DNA of 64,000 nt from Tetranychus cinnabarinus. Taxonomy: Eukaryota > Arthropoda > Arachnida > Trombidiformes > Tetranychidae. The stretch is taken from NCBI GenBank assembly GCA_022266195.1, contig WHVY01000005.1:372001-436000 (forward strand). The letters are read 5' to 3'. Position 1 is the stretch's first letter. Each line of letters starts with the position of its first letter. Both the position numbers and the translations under genes were made by a program. The notes under the pieces were generated by a model. The model was not told the DNA's origin. It was given only the letters and a program-made list of their open reading frames with translations, and did not search any database. Shown here piece after piece: positions 10,863 through 21,728 of the stretch.

Positions 10863-13324
10863 ATGTTTAAAGTGCACCGAGTGCCAACAAAAAGAGTTTT
10901 AAATTGTTCCCGAAAATCTAAATATATTTATAATCAACGAACTTTGTTGGGTGTTTTAGTTGGTCTAATGGCTAATCAAAAAGTAGCTATTTGTGTTGCA
11001 AGAATCTTAGATTCTGATGGAAATTTAAAAATTATTCCTTTTGGATTCAAAATAAATGAAGAATCTATTCCTGCTGATTTAATTCCACTGACTATCCATG
11101 CAAATAATCTCGTGAATCTAGAAATCGAAGGAGCGAAACCGATTCTTGTCATGATCGTCTGCATCGGCGGTAAGTCATCCGATTTTCATTTAGTTCAATA
11201 TATTAATTGAATTTTCTTTTTCAGATGACTCTCAAGAAGTCAAATTATCATACTCAATGTTCCTCGATAAAATCAAAGAAAAGATTTCTTCATACGAAAC
11301 GAAAATCTCACGTTGGTTGACTTCTAATAAAATTTTGGTTACAAAGTCAGATTCTAAAGGCTTGATGCCAATGGATGAGGAAATCTTCGAAGGTTTTATT
11401 AGAAGAATCGAAATTATCAACAGACGAGAAAATGCTAAACCAACTCCAAGTAAGCTTTTTCCACAGGTAGCTTCTACTCTTGTTGATTTAAGTAATGATA
11501 GTTCTACAACCCAAAGTGATTCCTCAGATTATGAAGATTCTGACCATCAAAAAAAGCCAAGCAAACCAACTGGTGATGAACCTTCGACAAGTAAAGGAAT
11601 CGCTCAAAAGAAAACAGTTCAGAATTCTATGGAGAAATTGAAATCCATTTGTACTTCCTCCGAATTGGTGCCATCAACGCGTTCATTTTACAGTGAGACT
11701 GTCAACGTTTTGGAATTTTTGATAAAAATCAACGAAAGTTTTCAAAATATAGAATTCTATCAATCATTTACAAGTGAAAATGATGGCCTACGATTTATAC
11801 CTGAAATTGATGAAACACGCCAGGAAAATTCAGGAATAACATTCGTTGAAGGTGTTCTTCCTCTCAAAACAAAGAATTATCAATTGGCAATGAAAATGAA
11901 GCCGGCGACTAATAGTGAAATAGATTCTGGAGCAGCTTGCATTTTAAGCAACCTAATCAGATTCGCTTTTCCATCCCATTGGATCGAAAATGTGACTTTA
12001 AGGGGATCTGGAGGTCGAACATCCCTTACTCATCCCTTCTTAACATATGGAATCATGTTGATCCCTTGAAACTTCCACTCAAAGAGCCAAAAGATGTCCT
12101 GCTTGGCGAGTCTCGATTTCGAGCACTACTCGGTATGCATTATCAATTATTCAAATTCTTTATTGAAAAATTATTCTAAATTCTATTTCCATATTTCAAA
12201 TTCTATTTCAAGATCATGTGGTTCGAAAGAGTGGTAGAAAAAGCTATGATAAAGCAGTTGAGCGTATATTGGTTTCAACACTATCAAAAGCAATGCACTA
12301 TGCTAGGAGCAAATTAGTGAATACAGTGAAGAAAAGTTCCAAAAGCGAAAGTTTTTTCGATCAAAAGGATGAAAAATCAAATGACTATTTTCAAAATCCT
12401 GTTGATTCTATTCCAAACCCTTACGGGCCGAAACCCAAAGTTCGAGCTGTCCAGCACCATAAGGACATATTTGATTTTATGGATGATACTTTCGGTGAGA
12501 AAGTAGATGATGATGAAAGCATTAAACAACCACGCAAATCGAAAAATCAACGCATTGATGATAACGATGCATCGTCTCAAGAATCTGTTGGTAAAGAAAA
12601 ATCTGGTGCCGAAATCGACGAATCTGACAAAACAAAAGATTCAAAAAGTCATTCGACTTCTGGATTGCAGGATCAAGTTGCAACTTCTCCACGTATTTTA
12701 CGAGATAAAAACACGTCTATGGAAGAAGTTGAAACTGAATCATCTGGATTCATTGAGCCCTCACACATTTCTTCAGATGGTCATTTGGAGTTCGTCCCTA
12801 ACACGAATTCAACACCTTTGAAATCTGGAATTTCAGAGAGGGAATTGAATTCAAAAAGGTCATTGGAAATGATTGGGGAATCACCAGTCAAGAAATCAAA
12901 ACAAGATTCACAAGAAAATGTTGCCGAAAATTTATCGGTGAAAGCATCTACTTCAAGCGGTGGATTTTCTTGCTCATTCAAAATTAATCCAGTTTTCGGT
13001 GATTATGGAAATGAAATTCCATCAAGCCAGCCAGTCGATGCAAAATTCTTTCAAAGCCTTGTCAAGACACCGACCAAAACACCGATTACGACACCGACCA
13101 AGACTCCTGTCAACTCTCCGGTCAAGACTCCTATCAAGACTCCTATCAAGACTCCTATCAAGACTCCGATAAAGTCACCTATCAAGACTCCGATCAAGTC
13201 ACCTTCAATTAAAAAAGGTCAGTCTGCAGAGGAAAAATATGCAAGAGCTTGTGAGCTCTTGAAAAAAAATAATCTACTTGATAAATTTTTTGCTGCAGCT
13301 GGTTTGAATGATGATGATGTTTAG
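10863..13324 (+). CDS. BEN-like protein 1 of the transposon, frameshifted
   Basis: Three exons: 10863-11169, 11225-12132 and 12213-13324. Exon 2 is one base short of keeping frame. The conserved reading changes frame near 12045-12055, after LTHPFLTYGI and before HVDPLKLPLKEP; as read, translation stops at 12067-12069. The gene parallels BEN-like gene 2: an N-terminal module ending before a conserved intron after Gly-Gly (or Gly-Asp), an acidic Ser-rich linker, and a BEN-like module (AACILSNLIRFAFPSHWIEN ... HVVRKSGRKSYDKAVERIL). A long C-terminal tail absent from gene 2 follows. It includes about a dozen KTP/KSP units (residues from 13063 to 13206) and ends in a helical segment KYARACELLKKNNLLDKFF. 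BEN domains bind DNA or chromatin. The assignment rests on pattern and paralogy, not a search. It may be a fresh pseudogene or a sequencing error. Confidence 0.55.
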
Positions 13325-13793
13325 ATGCTTTTATGAGCCAATAAAAAAGCAAGAATTTATTGTTAGATCCTAGTTCATAGGCAATTAGACAGTATTTCCA
13401 GTTTTTCAAATCAACTTTTTTCAAATCAACTTTTTTCAAATCAATTTTTTCCAACTAATTTCCAAATCAATTTTTTTCAAATCAATTTTTTTCAAATCAA
13501 TTTTTTTCAAATCAATTTTATTGGCTCATAGACATCTTTGTCTTTACAACTTTGAGAATTATTTCCAATCATTTGCTCAGATTAGTAATCAAATGCAATT
13601 TTATAAAAGACGTAATCAGACGGTGTAATGCAATTTTAATTGCAAGTTTATATTCAGTTTATTTTCGAATAAAAGTGTTTCTTTTCCTAAAAGTGATTTC
13701 TAGTCAGATTCTTTACTCTCAACATATTTTCAACTTTCATTTAATCTCTTCAACTTTTGTTAATCAACTTGAATTTTGAATTCTATTTTCCAA
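13325..13793. other. Spacer between the two BEN-like genes
   Basis: Contains the inverted-repeat-flanked minisatellite (13332-13530) and then about 260 bp of AT-rich sequence that probably includes the promoter of BEN-like gene 2. No gene is seen. Confidence 0.5.
13332..13530. repeat. Minisatellite bounded by a 15-bp perfect inverted repeat
   Basis: TATGAGCCAATAAAA (13332-13346) and its exact reverse complement (13516-13530) enclose roughly eight imperfect copies of a 14-16 bp unit, TTTTTTTCAAATCAA. It lies immediately after the BEN1 stop. The left arm contains AATAAA, so it may also serve as a polyadenylation signal. Confidence 0.65.
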
Positions 13794-15637
13794 ATGAGTA
13801 AATCAAGAAAGTTAAGTTCGGTGAGTGACAATTCAAACTTAACATCTAGTGATTATTTTGATGGCAAAAGAAAATGTTTCTCACAGCCAAGGAATCAGCA
13901 GCAACTGAAAATCTTCAGCGTCAGTGCAAATCGAGGAAAAACAACTAAAAAGTCAAAACCATCCAATCCTGCGGAAACTAACGAAAATGTTTCTAAAAGT
14001 CAACCATTTCCAACGAAGAGGAATTCTAACGCTAGTGTGTTGAAAAAAGTGGACAAGAGACAAGCGGAAAATTTGAAAGATTTGTACGCTATAATTTTGC
14101 CGTTGCTTCTTGATGAGTCTAAAAAGAATTGGAATCAACCAGTGCTAGTTACAATCGATCAACAGAATTTAATCGAGATTGGAATTCCTATGGATTTCGA
14201 TTTTCTAGAAGACGAAGAAGTCAATCTTTTCACTACTAATATTAATAGTACCGAAATCTCCTTCAAAATCATTGCTTTAGGAGGTAAGATTTTTATCCAA
14301 CGCAATAAGACCATCAATTATACTCATTCATTTTTTATTTTCTAGGTGATTTAAATGAGCTGAGAGATTCTTTGAAAAAGAATATTGAATCTGATTCAAA
14401 CCTTAAGAATCTCCGCAAAGTTATCAATTCAGAGAGGAAAATCGCGTTTGAACAAGATGAGTCTATTGTCATGCAAGAAGATTTGAAATATGTTATAGTA
14501 AATGAAAATGAAATGAGGAATTTGTTCACAACATCGATTGATGACCGAAAGAAGCAGTGCGGAACAATAGTTGAATCTCTTGCGGAAGATCCAGAAAGAG
14601 AAAATTCGGTTGATCGAGATTCAAATAAAAGAATTCAGTCAAACACATCGTCTAGAAAGCAACGGGAACAAAGTCATGACAACAATCATGAAATCGGTAC
14701 TATCAAGAAAAATATTCCAGAAAATGAAGATGAAGATAATCCAGATTCAAGTGAAAAACGAAAGGCTTTCTTGAGTCAAATTCAAGATAAAGTTCTTGAG
14801 CTCAAGAAGAAGAAAGTTTTGCTTTCTGAAATTGACAGTACAGGAAACATATTGAGAAGTGTTATCGATACGGTTGATGAGATATTCAATTTTGTCTGCG
14901 ACAAGTACAAAGAATCTCAAATGAATTTGCACGAAATTCAAGCTAAGGATTCAACTTATAAAGAAAAAGCTAAGGTAGATTTGCTTATATTCAAGGTGAA
15001 ATTCTCATATTAAATCTAATTCTTATATTCTTATAATTTTCAGAATAAAGTCTACATAGAAGGAAAGTTGCAGCTCCCATTGGATTTGTATGAAACAGCT
15101 TTGAAATTCTCAAAACCTGGTAATCCATATTCATTAGCTTATCAACTTGTTAAATCAGCTTTTCCAAAGTCATATTACGAGAATATAACACTTGGAAAGA
15201 AACATTATACTCATGAAGAGTTGAATTCTTTCAAGAATAAGAAATTGACGGATTTTTTCGAAGAAAAAATTCCACTCGCTTTCGCTTTCGGATTCCAAGA
15301 TCCAATGGAAAAACCATATTGTGGCGAATTCAACCCAAATCTTGGACAAAAACGAGTCAACGCTTTTTTTGGTTTGTAATAAAAGAGTTGAATTTAAATT
15401 TGAATTCTAATTTTCTATTTTTTTTTCTTTTCAGATCACGTTTTCAGGAAATCGGGGATGAAAAAGTATTCAGAGGATGAATTAAACAAAGTTCGAGCGC
15501 GTATTATACGTATATTATGTTGTATGAATAAGAAAAATAATGACCAAGAATCAAAAGACCAAGAATCTGATGAACAAAATGATTCAGACTCTAATTTGAC
15601 CAATTCAAATATTCTAGATTCGTCAATATTCAATTGA
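13794..15637 (+). CDS. BEN-like protein 2 of the transposon (intact)
   Basis: Four exons: 13794-14283, 14346-14995, 15044-15371 and 15435-15637. All junctions keep frame; 556 residues. ATG 13794 (MSKSRKLSS) is used because the open frame upstream begins only with TTG. Order: a basic Ser-rich N-terminus; a module near residues 95-165 (LKDLYAIILPLLLDES) related to the start of BEN-like protein 1; an acidic linker; a coiled-coil-like stretch (about 285-375, KVLELKKKKVLLSEID); a BEN-like module (about 395-530, PYSLAYQLVKSAFPKSYYEN and DHVFRKSGMKKYSEDELNK); and an acidic Asp/Glu/Asn tail. The intron phase at the DHV(F/V)RKSG junction matches gene 1, showing an internal duplication within the element. 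A DNA-binding accessory role is inferred. Confidence 0.65.
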
Positions 15638-16052
15638 CAAAGAATCGATTTGACATATTTGAATAAAAAATTTATAATTTTCAATTTATTGGAATTGACG
15701 CTATTTTGAATCCTACTTTTGAACACTTTCAACAATAAAATTCTTTGACAAATCTCGAATCCAAATTCAGTCTAATTCAATTCATTTCGAAAATCCACCA
15801 ATAAAATCCATGAATTGAATTTAAAATGAAGTGAGAAAATTTATTGAAATCTTTGAAAATAGACGAAAGTAGAATTTCATCGCTTGTATTGTTTCTCGGT
15901 ATACTGACGGGTTTCGAAGATCATCACTCGAGGATAATCAGTCTTTCTGAGTTTCAACTGTGAATGATTCCGCAATTGATGATTCAGAAGACTTTTTATT
16001 ATTCTCGAGTGATGATCTTTGAATGGACATCTTGTCAGAGGTTTCAATTCAA
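15638..16052. other. Right internal spacer of the transposon with hairpin
   Basis: Untranslated. The inverted repeat at 15917-16019 has arms of about 35 bp (AAGATCATCACTCGAG..., imperfect) and a 30-bp loop, possibly a nested MITE. The 88-codon minus-strand ORF here mostly reads the hairpin and subterminal repeats, and is not taken as a gene. Confidence 0.5.
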
Positions 16053-16155
16053 ATTGAGTCAAAAATGACTCAAAATTGAGTAAAAACCTGTTTTGAGTCA
16101 GTGTTGAGTAAAAATGGTCATTTGGACTCAATTTTTGACTCAATTTTTACTCAAA
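16053..16155. repeat. Right subterminal repeats of the transposon
   Basis: Six to seven copies of TTGAGTCAAAA or TTGAGTAAAAA in both orientations, matching the left-end motif. They lie immediately inside the right terminal repeat. Confidence 0.65.
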
Positions 16156-16157
16156 CA

Positions 16158-16168
16158 TGTTGACTGGG
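16158..16168 (-). repeat. Right terminal inverted repeat of EnSpm element
   Basis: TGTTGACTGGG, the exact reverse complement of the left terminus; followed by TT, the target duplication. Confidence 0.8.
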
Positions 16169-16419
16169 TTTAGCTCTCTTTTGATCTTATTTTTCCTCAC
16201 TAGAATCTTTCTCCTCACCCGGTATCGAAGTCATCTAAATTTCATATTGTCTATTTATGTCTCAATAATTATGATTTGGAACACATGGCTCATTAAGATT
16301 TAGCTTCGCTCAAACATTACAACTCTGTAATCTTTATTTATGTAAAATTGTATTCGCAATACAGAAAGACGTAATAAATTAATTCAATGAGAAATTGATA
16401 CGCAATGAATTTGGTCTAT

Positions 16420-16565
16420 GAGGTGTCGATTTCTCCTTGTTTTCCACACCGTCTTGTTGTAAAGGGAAGGTTAAGCAACCATCACAGAGCTAATGCCATA
16501 AGACCTTTAAGCTCGTAAAAGCGGTACTTTTTTTCGAACTGACTTGTGCCCTGTCAAACCTTTCG
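16420..16565 (+). repeat. GC-rich hairpin cassette, degenerate copy 2
   Basis: Starts with an aatgaatttggtctatgag-type flank and contains gggaaggttaagcaacc and ccctgtcaaacctttcgac. The hairpin arms are partly preserved. It belongs to the unit split by the transposon. Confidence 0.5.
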
Positions 16566-16575
16566 ACTTCTTCAA

Positions 16576-16856
16576 AGCAGGGATCTGTTTGGCAGTAAAA
16601 TTTTCGTCAAAAAATGATTGACACGCACTTTGATCGATTTAATCCTTAGTTGATCAGAAACTTCAACATAGGTTAAACGTTTTTCATATTGACTACAATC
16701 CAATCGGAATAAACCCAAATAATTACTGATTCGAAACAAGATTCGTTCAGATAAAACTGAATTTTCTTTCAGCTCGAGAAGGACACAATTGATTAAAAAA
16801 TGGAATTTTTGCACAAATTAAATATTTTGTCACTGTATAACTCGACTACATTAAAA
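16576..16856 (-). pseudogene. A-type BTB domain fragment
   Basis: Matches about 1829-2110 of the intact A-type gene (BTB domain and start of BACK) with small indels that break the frame. There is no exon 2 and no upstream block. Sequence to 17148 is the upstream region of the F-type gene. Confidence 0.75.
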
Positions 16857-17148
16857 CTTCATAAAACACCGTTTTTCAGGTCTCTAGGTTTTTATCACTA
16901 TTAATGCAAGAATCTGCCACATTGAAAATTATATTTAATGATAAAAACGTAATAATTATTTCAATTCCTCCTTGTATTGCAATTTAAATGTTACAATAGC
17001 TTCCAATTATTCTGCCGGTTAAGGATTCTAATTTCACAAAGTATTCTTCAACAAATGAATGAACAATTTACAAATCAATGTAATGTTTTACAAATTTATG
17101 TGAATAAAATTTGACTTATATCATTGTGGTAGCTTCTTAATACAAGCA
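16857..17148 (+). other. Upstream region of the F-type BTB gene
   Basis: About 290 bp of AT-rich sequence directly 5' of the F-type start codon, presumably promoter and leader. No motif is recognised. Confidence 0.4.
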
Positions 17149-18926
17149 ATGAAACCAAATGCCGATGATGGCGATTCCCTAACTATAATTAACCGTTCAG
17201 TAATTTATTGCGTCTCAAAGAAGCTGTTTTGTTCATCTATTCAGTATTTTGAGAAAATGTTTTGCTGTGATTTATTGGAATCAAGGGAAAACAAGGTAAC
17301 TCTCGATTTAGATGAACACAGCTTTGAATTGATTGTAAACTGGGTTTACTCTGGTTGTGTTGAAATTAACATGAAAAATGTGATTCCTTTATATACCTGT
17401 GCTGACTATTTAATGATTGACACTTTAACAACTGAATGTAATATTTTTTTCTTTGGCAAATTTACTCTCATTGACCTTCCAATAATTTTAAATACTGCCA
17501 CCGAAGTGACTAAACTAGTGAATCGCAACATGATCGACTCCTTCATCAGTCGTCATTTCCTAAAGATCGTCAAATCAAAGCCATTCTTAACATTTCCATT
17601 CGATGCAGTGAGACGAATGCTGAAATTGAATTTATGGATAGATTCAGAGTTTCAAATATGTGAAGCCATCGTTAAATGGATTGATTATAATCCCGATGAA
17701 AGGAAACACCATTTTATTGATTTAATTAAATTGATTCGATGGTGTTATGTTGACTTTGATGTTGCTTATCAAATCAAAGGATATCGTAAATTCAACGAGT
17801 TGACACAATTTACTTCAATCATGTGTAAAATGGCAAATTGTTCAAATGGATGTTCATCAAATCGATCAATGCAAAGTAGTTTGATAAGCATTTTTGAGAT
17901 TAGCAAAGATACAATTGAGATTCTCATTCATTGTAAAACCTCTTCATGGATTCCTTGTGGTCTATTCAGTCTAAATGAGACTATCTCTGATTATATCATT
18001 TGTGATGAACACTTTTCAGATGTTGTGTTTGATGCTGGTCGGAAAGGAGTACGAATTGATTGGGCTCATCGCAAGTTTCGCTGGTTGAACATGATTGGAT
18101 CAGCTTCAGCCTATTATGGACAGATTTATTCAGTGATCATGTCACATGTGGAAATTCCTGAGTAAGTCAAATGATTTATAGAGTAGGTTTACCATGTTGC
18201 CATCATCTTGAGTTTTTTGGAACCGAGCTTAAAATTTACTTTGTATCCAAACCTGTGTTGGCAAAAGCAATTGAGTAAAATGTTAGTTCAATAATGAATA
18301 TTATATTTTATTTTATCCTAAGAGCTAAAGTATTTTACTTGGATAATATTAACCAGGATTATTCATCTACAGATGAGGTATTTGGAGACTCATTTTTTGA
18401 ATATGCAGGTTCATTTGTTACTGTTGGTTTTTCAAAGCTCAAGAAGCTTTTCTGTATTTTTCCAATTGACCGTAAAAGCTGGTATTTCGGTGATTTCACT
18501 GAGAAAACTGCTATCACTGGAACAATAATCAAGAGAACAATTTACATTATTAGTGAAGATTTGGCCTTTAGAATAATCGATCCAGTTAGTCGAAGTTGTT
18601 TTAAAACTGAACCATTCAAAGAGTATCAATTTTCTTTTGAAAATTTGCAGTTAGCAAATCATGAATCTAATTTGATTCTTATTGATAAAGCATCCAAAGA
18701 TCTACTTACTTATGATATTGGGAATAAAAGATGGACTTATTCAGGTAAGATGATAAATCCTAACCTCTTGATAGCAATCAGTTCAGTTAATCTGCCAACG
18801 AAACACATAAAGAAACTTTACTTGAAAAAAGATGCAACACTGAAGGATTATCAATATTATTCAAATGACTCAGTGGCTGGAACTTCAAGAAAATCCAATA
18901 AATGGGATCAATGTCGAGCGCAATGA
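17149..18926 (+). CDS. BTB/BACK domain protein (F-type, intact)
   Basis: Two exons, 17149-18161 (donor GTAAGT) and 18323-18926 (acceptor TATCCTAAG), join in frame to give 538 residues. BTB lies at about 10-98 (SKKLFCSSIQYFEKMFCCD, then HSFELIVNWVYSG) and BACK at about 100-205 (FPFDAVRRMLKLNLW, then IVKWIDYN and LIKLIRWC). A cysteine cluster CKMANCSNGC and the C-terminal region (YYGQIYSV) correspond to those of the A-type genes. The intron sits at the same homologous site as in A-type genes, so the families are ancient paralogues. F-type has a longer C-terminus with a polar tail. This is the only complete F-type gene in the window; at least six other F-type fragments remain. The Cullin-3 adaptor role is inferred from the family. 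Confidence 0.85.
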
Positions 18927-19529
18927 CAGCTCTAGCAACATTTATCAACTAAGCTTCGGTTCTATGCGACACTGAAGTAATCTGTTGGATGAATATTTGT
19001 TTGGATCAACAATTTGAAATAATATGATGATATGACACGAGATGAAAAAATTGTCCAAACAAGTAAGATTGATTAGTGATAAGCGAAAAGGAATGAGTGA
19101 ATTTCGAATTGGGAAAGGACAATCTCGAACAACTTTCTACGGTAAACAACAATTTCCATCATGAATAACAGAAATGTACACTTTTTCCAATTCTAACCAA
19201 TCTACTTTACTTGTTTGAATTGTTTACTAACAGTAAATCACATTGTATTGTATTTTATATGTTTGAGTAGTGAATATTCAAATCTTGAAATGAGATCATC
19301 TTATTACTGCATTGTTAGCAAATGGACTACAACTTTCCAACTAAAGAAATGTCAAGCGAGTTTAAAAATAAGAAAAGTAACTCAATTTTCGGCTAAAGGC
19401 CAATATATCAAAGAATATTACTCTTTGCAATATATTGAATATATTGATAATAACTTCACTTCATTAATCTACAGTTGTATCCTCAATACAGAAAAATATA
19501 ATAAATTAACTCAATAAAAAATTGAAGGT
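18927..19529 (+). repeat. F-type 3' region and array spacer, copy 3
   Basis: Downstream of the F-type stop, with sequence that recurs at 22960, 30060 and 32190. At 19290-19517 comes the spacer with an open frame (MRSSYYCIV...) matching that at 3576. No independent gene is supported. Confidence 0.5.
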
Positions 19530-19735
19530 AATGGAATTTGTCAATGAGTTGTCCATTGCTTCCCACTTCCACAACCAGTGAGCTCAAACTGGTGTGGAAA
19601 GGGGCATAGGGAAGGTTGAACAACCGTCCGGCAGTCACAAAGGACCATAGCGCGATAGAGATTAGCCTGTTCTCGAACCTTAGCGCGAACCTTTTTGACT
19701 ACTCACTACCTTCAAATAGAGTTAGACTTAACTTG
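19530..19735 (+). repeat. GC-rich hairpin cassette, copy 3 (largest hairpin)
   Basis: Hairpin I is well formed. The outer arms are CTTCCC (19559-19564) and GGGAAG (19609-19614). The inner arms are TTCCAC plus ACCAGT (19567-19579) and ACTGGTGTGGAA (19588-19599), with a one-base bulge and an 8-base loop. Arm sequences differ completely from copies 1 and 4, yet pairing is kept. Confidence 0.6.
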
Positions 19736-19869
19736 ACTTATAATAATGATGTAATAAGGTACTAATATTATATCAGTTTTTTTCATTTTATTCATTATTA
19801 CAGATAAATTCAGCATGAAAAGACCATTCAAATTATCTTATTCAATAAATGTCAAAATTTAAATTATTT

Positions 19870-20359
19870 TTTTCTGTTTATTTACTTAATTAGTCATAAT
19901 TAATAGCTTTGTTTACAAAGAGTAATTATTTAAAGTCCAAGGGTTGATCAATATTCAGATCCTTTTTACTGAAGGGCAAATTAGCTTTACAAATCAACTT
20001 CACTTTGCATGTGACACAAAAGGAGAATCTAGCAAGATTAAGAATAAACTGTGAAATTCCTCACCATGGTTTGAATGGTACCATAGATTTGAAATTCAAT
20101 CATCGCACCATAACATTTGATATTGAAGGGGTTTCAACCTTTAAACGGAAGAAATCGTACTTGTATGCATCACACAACATGAGAAAAATAGCGATATTTT
20201 TGATGCAAGGCAACGAGTTCTCATTTTTTCAAGCACTATGCAATTTAGTCAAAATTTATTTATATTTTCAAGCAAAAAATCATATTAAAACATTTATTAA
20301 ATAAATTAAAATTTTGAACATTAAAATGATAATGACATAATGATAAAATTAAATCTTAC
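19870..20359 (-). repeat. 3' flank of A-type BTB gene, array repeat copy 3
   Basis: Non-coding and colinear with 1-553 and 4097-4642. A 99-codon plus-strand ORF here reads repeat sequence only. Confidence 0.6.
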
Positions 20360-21728
20360 TTAACTCTTTGCATACAGCTTTTTTATGAACTGAACTGGAA
20401 TATAAACGGAGGTCAATGCTATCATTTTATAATCAGAAAAAATCTGACCTATCAATGTCCACTCCTTTTTGTGAGTGTCGAACATCAATATTTTCTTTTG
20501 AGATTTTATCAAGAGTATCACATTCGACTTATGTTGATCCATCTGCAAGTCATCAAAAGATAAATGCATATCTTCGAACGGTTTAGACTTCTCGATAGTT
20601 TTCTTTATCATATTGAAGACGCGAAAACTCAATGTCTTCGTAATGATGTAACATACATCGTTTACGATGCATGCATGGATTCGATGTTCGGCAAATGGGC
20701 TATTGTACCAATGAACATGTTCCACAGGTAAAAAGACATATAATTTTTGCTCCTTTTGAGTGTAGCAAATTATATGCATCTCTCCTTTGTATTCAATTAG
20801 AGTGTTCTTTTGAAGATCCACCCAATGTTCAATTTTCTTGACGCCATCCTGAATGTAGGCTCTGTAAGAACTGGAAAGAGAAAGAACATAATATTACATT
20901 AATTTAAAAAATGTTCAGAATAATAATTGCAATTAATAAAACTCACCTTTCTCTATCAAATTTTGGCTTAAAACAATCATGAAGTTGATTATAATAAGCG
21001 TGTGGAGATCCAGACATCTCCAAAAACCGATATTTTTTTTGAACAAGATCAAATCTGATCCCAGTTCGGCCAGAATCAAAGATAACGTCGACAACATGTT
21101 CATCGGTTGCGACTTCAAAAGTAATTTGTTCATCTTCGTCGAATGAAGCACAATATGACCAAAAATTTTCACCAGTGTATAAACTCATACCAATTTTGTT
21201 CTCGGCCAGAAAATAAAGAGAAATTAAATGTTTCTCTTTGATTCGGCTATTAAAACATGAATTGCGGCATTCATTCGGTTCGCATGCTAATGCATCAAGT
21301 TCATCTGGAAGATTTTTGATGATAAATTCATTTTCTTTTATATGTAAATAACAGGTTTTAAATGTATAGCACCAACGTATACATTTCAGGAGCTCTTGAA
21401 GATGAACGATACGACATTGATCATGCTGAATCCATTTCATGATTGCTTGAAAAATGCTGAATTCTGTTTCGACACATAAATCCAAAGACAGAATGTATTT
21501 GACAACTTCCAACGGGAATTCCAAAAAATATTCACCATTTATGAGTCTTAAAAAATTTCTACTCAAAAAAGAATTGAGCTTGCAGCTGAACAAAGATTCA
21601 CTTTTCAGATGGTTAATTAGCGCCGGAATATGTTGAACTGTAAAATTCTTCCCGAATAATGATTCCGAACTTTCTATAGATGGTATCCTCTGATGATTCG
21701 AAAATTCAAGTACTTGAACGTTGCTCAT
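20360..21728 (-). CDS. A-type gene that has lost its BTB domain
   Basis: Exons 21728-20947 and 20870-20360, in frame, give 430 residues. The product begins MSNVQVLEFSNHQRI, aligning with residue about 76 of the intact A-type protein. The whole BTB core is missing, while BACK, the cysteine cluster and the C-terminal region remain open. Upstream, the leader resumes homology to A-type genes (cagattgaaaggta...), so the deletion removed the start codon and about 220 bp of BTB sequence, and a new ATG is used. The C-terminus ends earlier (KKLYAKS) than in the other A-type genes. Without BTB it could not dimerise or bind Cullin-3 in the usual way. It is either a decaying copy or a BACK-only regulator, and the open frame over 430 codons favours recent origin or retained function. 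Confidence 0.7.

Larger units (their letters stand above)
6990..16168. mobile_element. EnSpm/CACTA-type DNA transposon (9179 bp)
   Basis: The terminal inverted repeats are CCCAGTCAACA at 6990-7000 and its reverse complement at 16158-16168. Each end is flanked by TT (6988-6989, 16169-16170), consistent with a 2-bp target duplication. Removing the element and one TT gives the junction cgagctttagctctc. This matches the uninterrupted spacer cgagccttagctctc in array copies near 2974 and 31696 at the same length, which fixes the insertion point. Inside are subterminal TGAGTCA-like repeats, a minus-strand transposase of the CACTA type, a small acidic ORF, and two plus-strand BEN-like genes. CACTA superfamily elements typically give 2-3 bp duplications. 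The second BEN gene is intact and the first has a frameshift, so the copy is fairly young. Confidence 0.85.

Noticed and set aside
13397..13515. CRISPR-like array
   Set aside because: Eukaryotic minisatellite with no unique spacers.
554..18926. Kelch repeats in the C-terminal half of the BTB proteins
   Set aside because: No di-glycine plus Tyr/Trp pattern with regular spacing was found; the region is left as unassigned.
3576..19517. Repeated SSYYCIV ORFs as a small gene family
   Set aside because: Only two of about six copies keep the frame; the others differ by indels that ignore codons.
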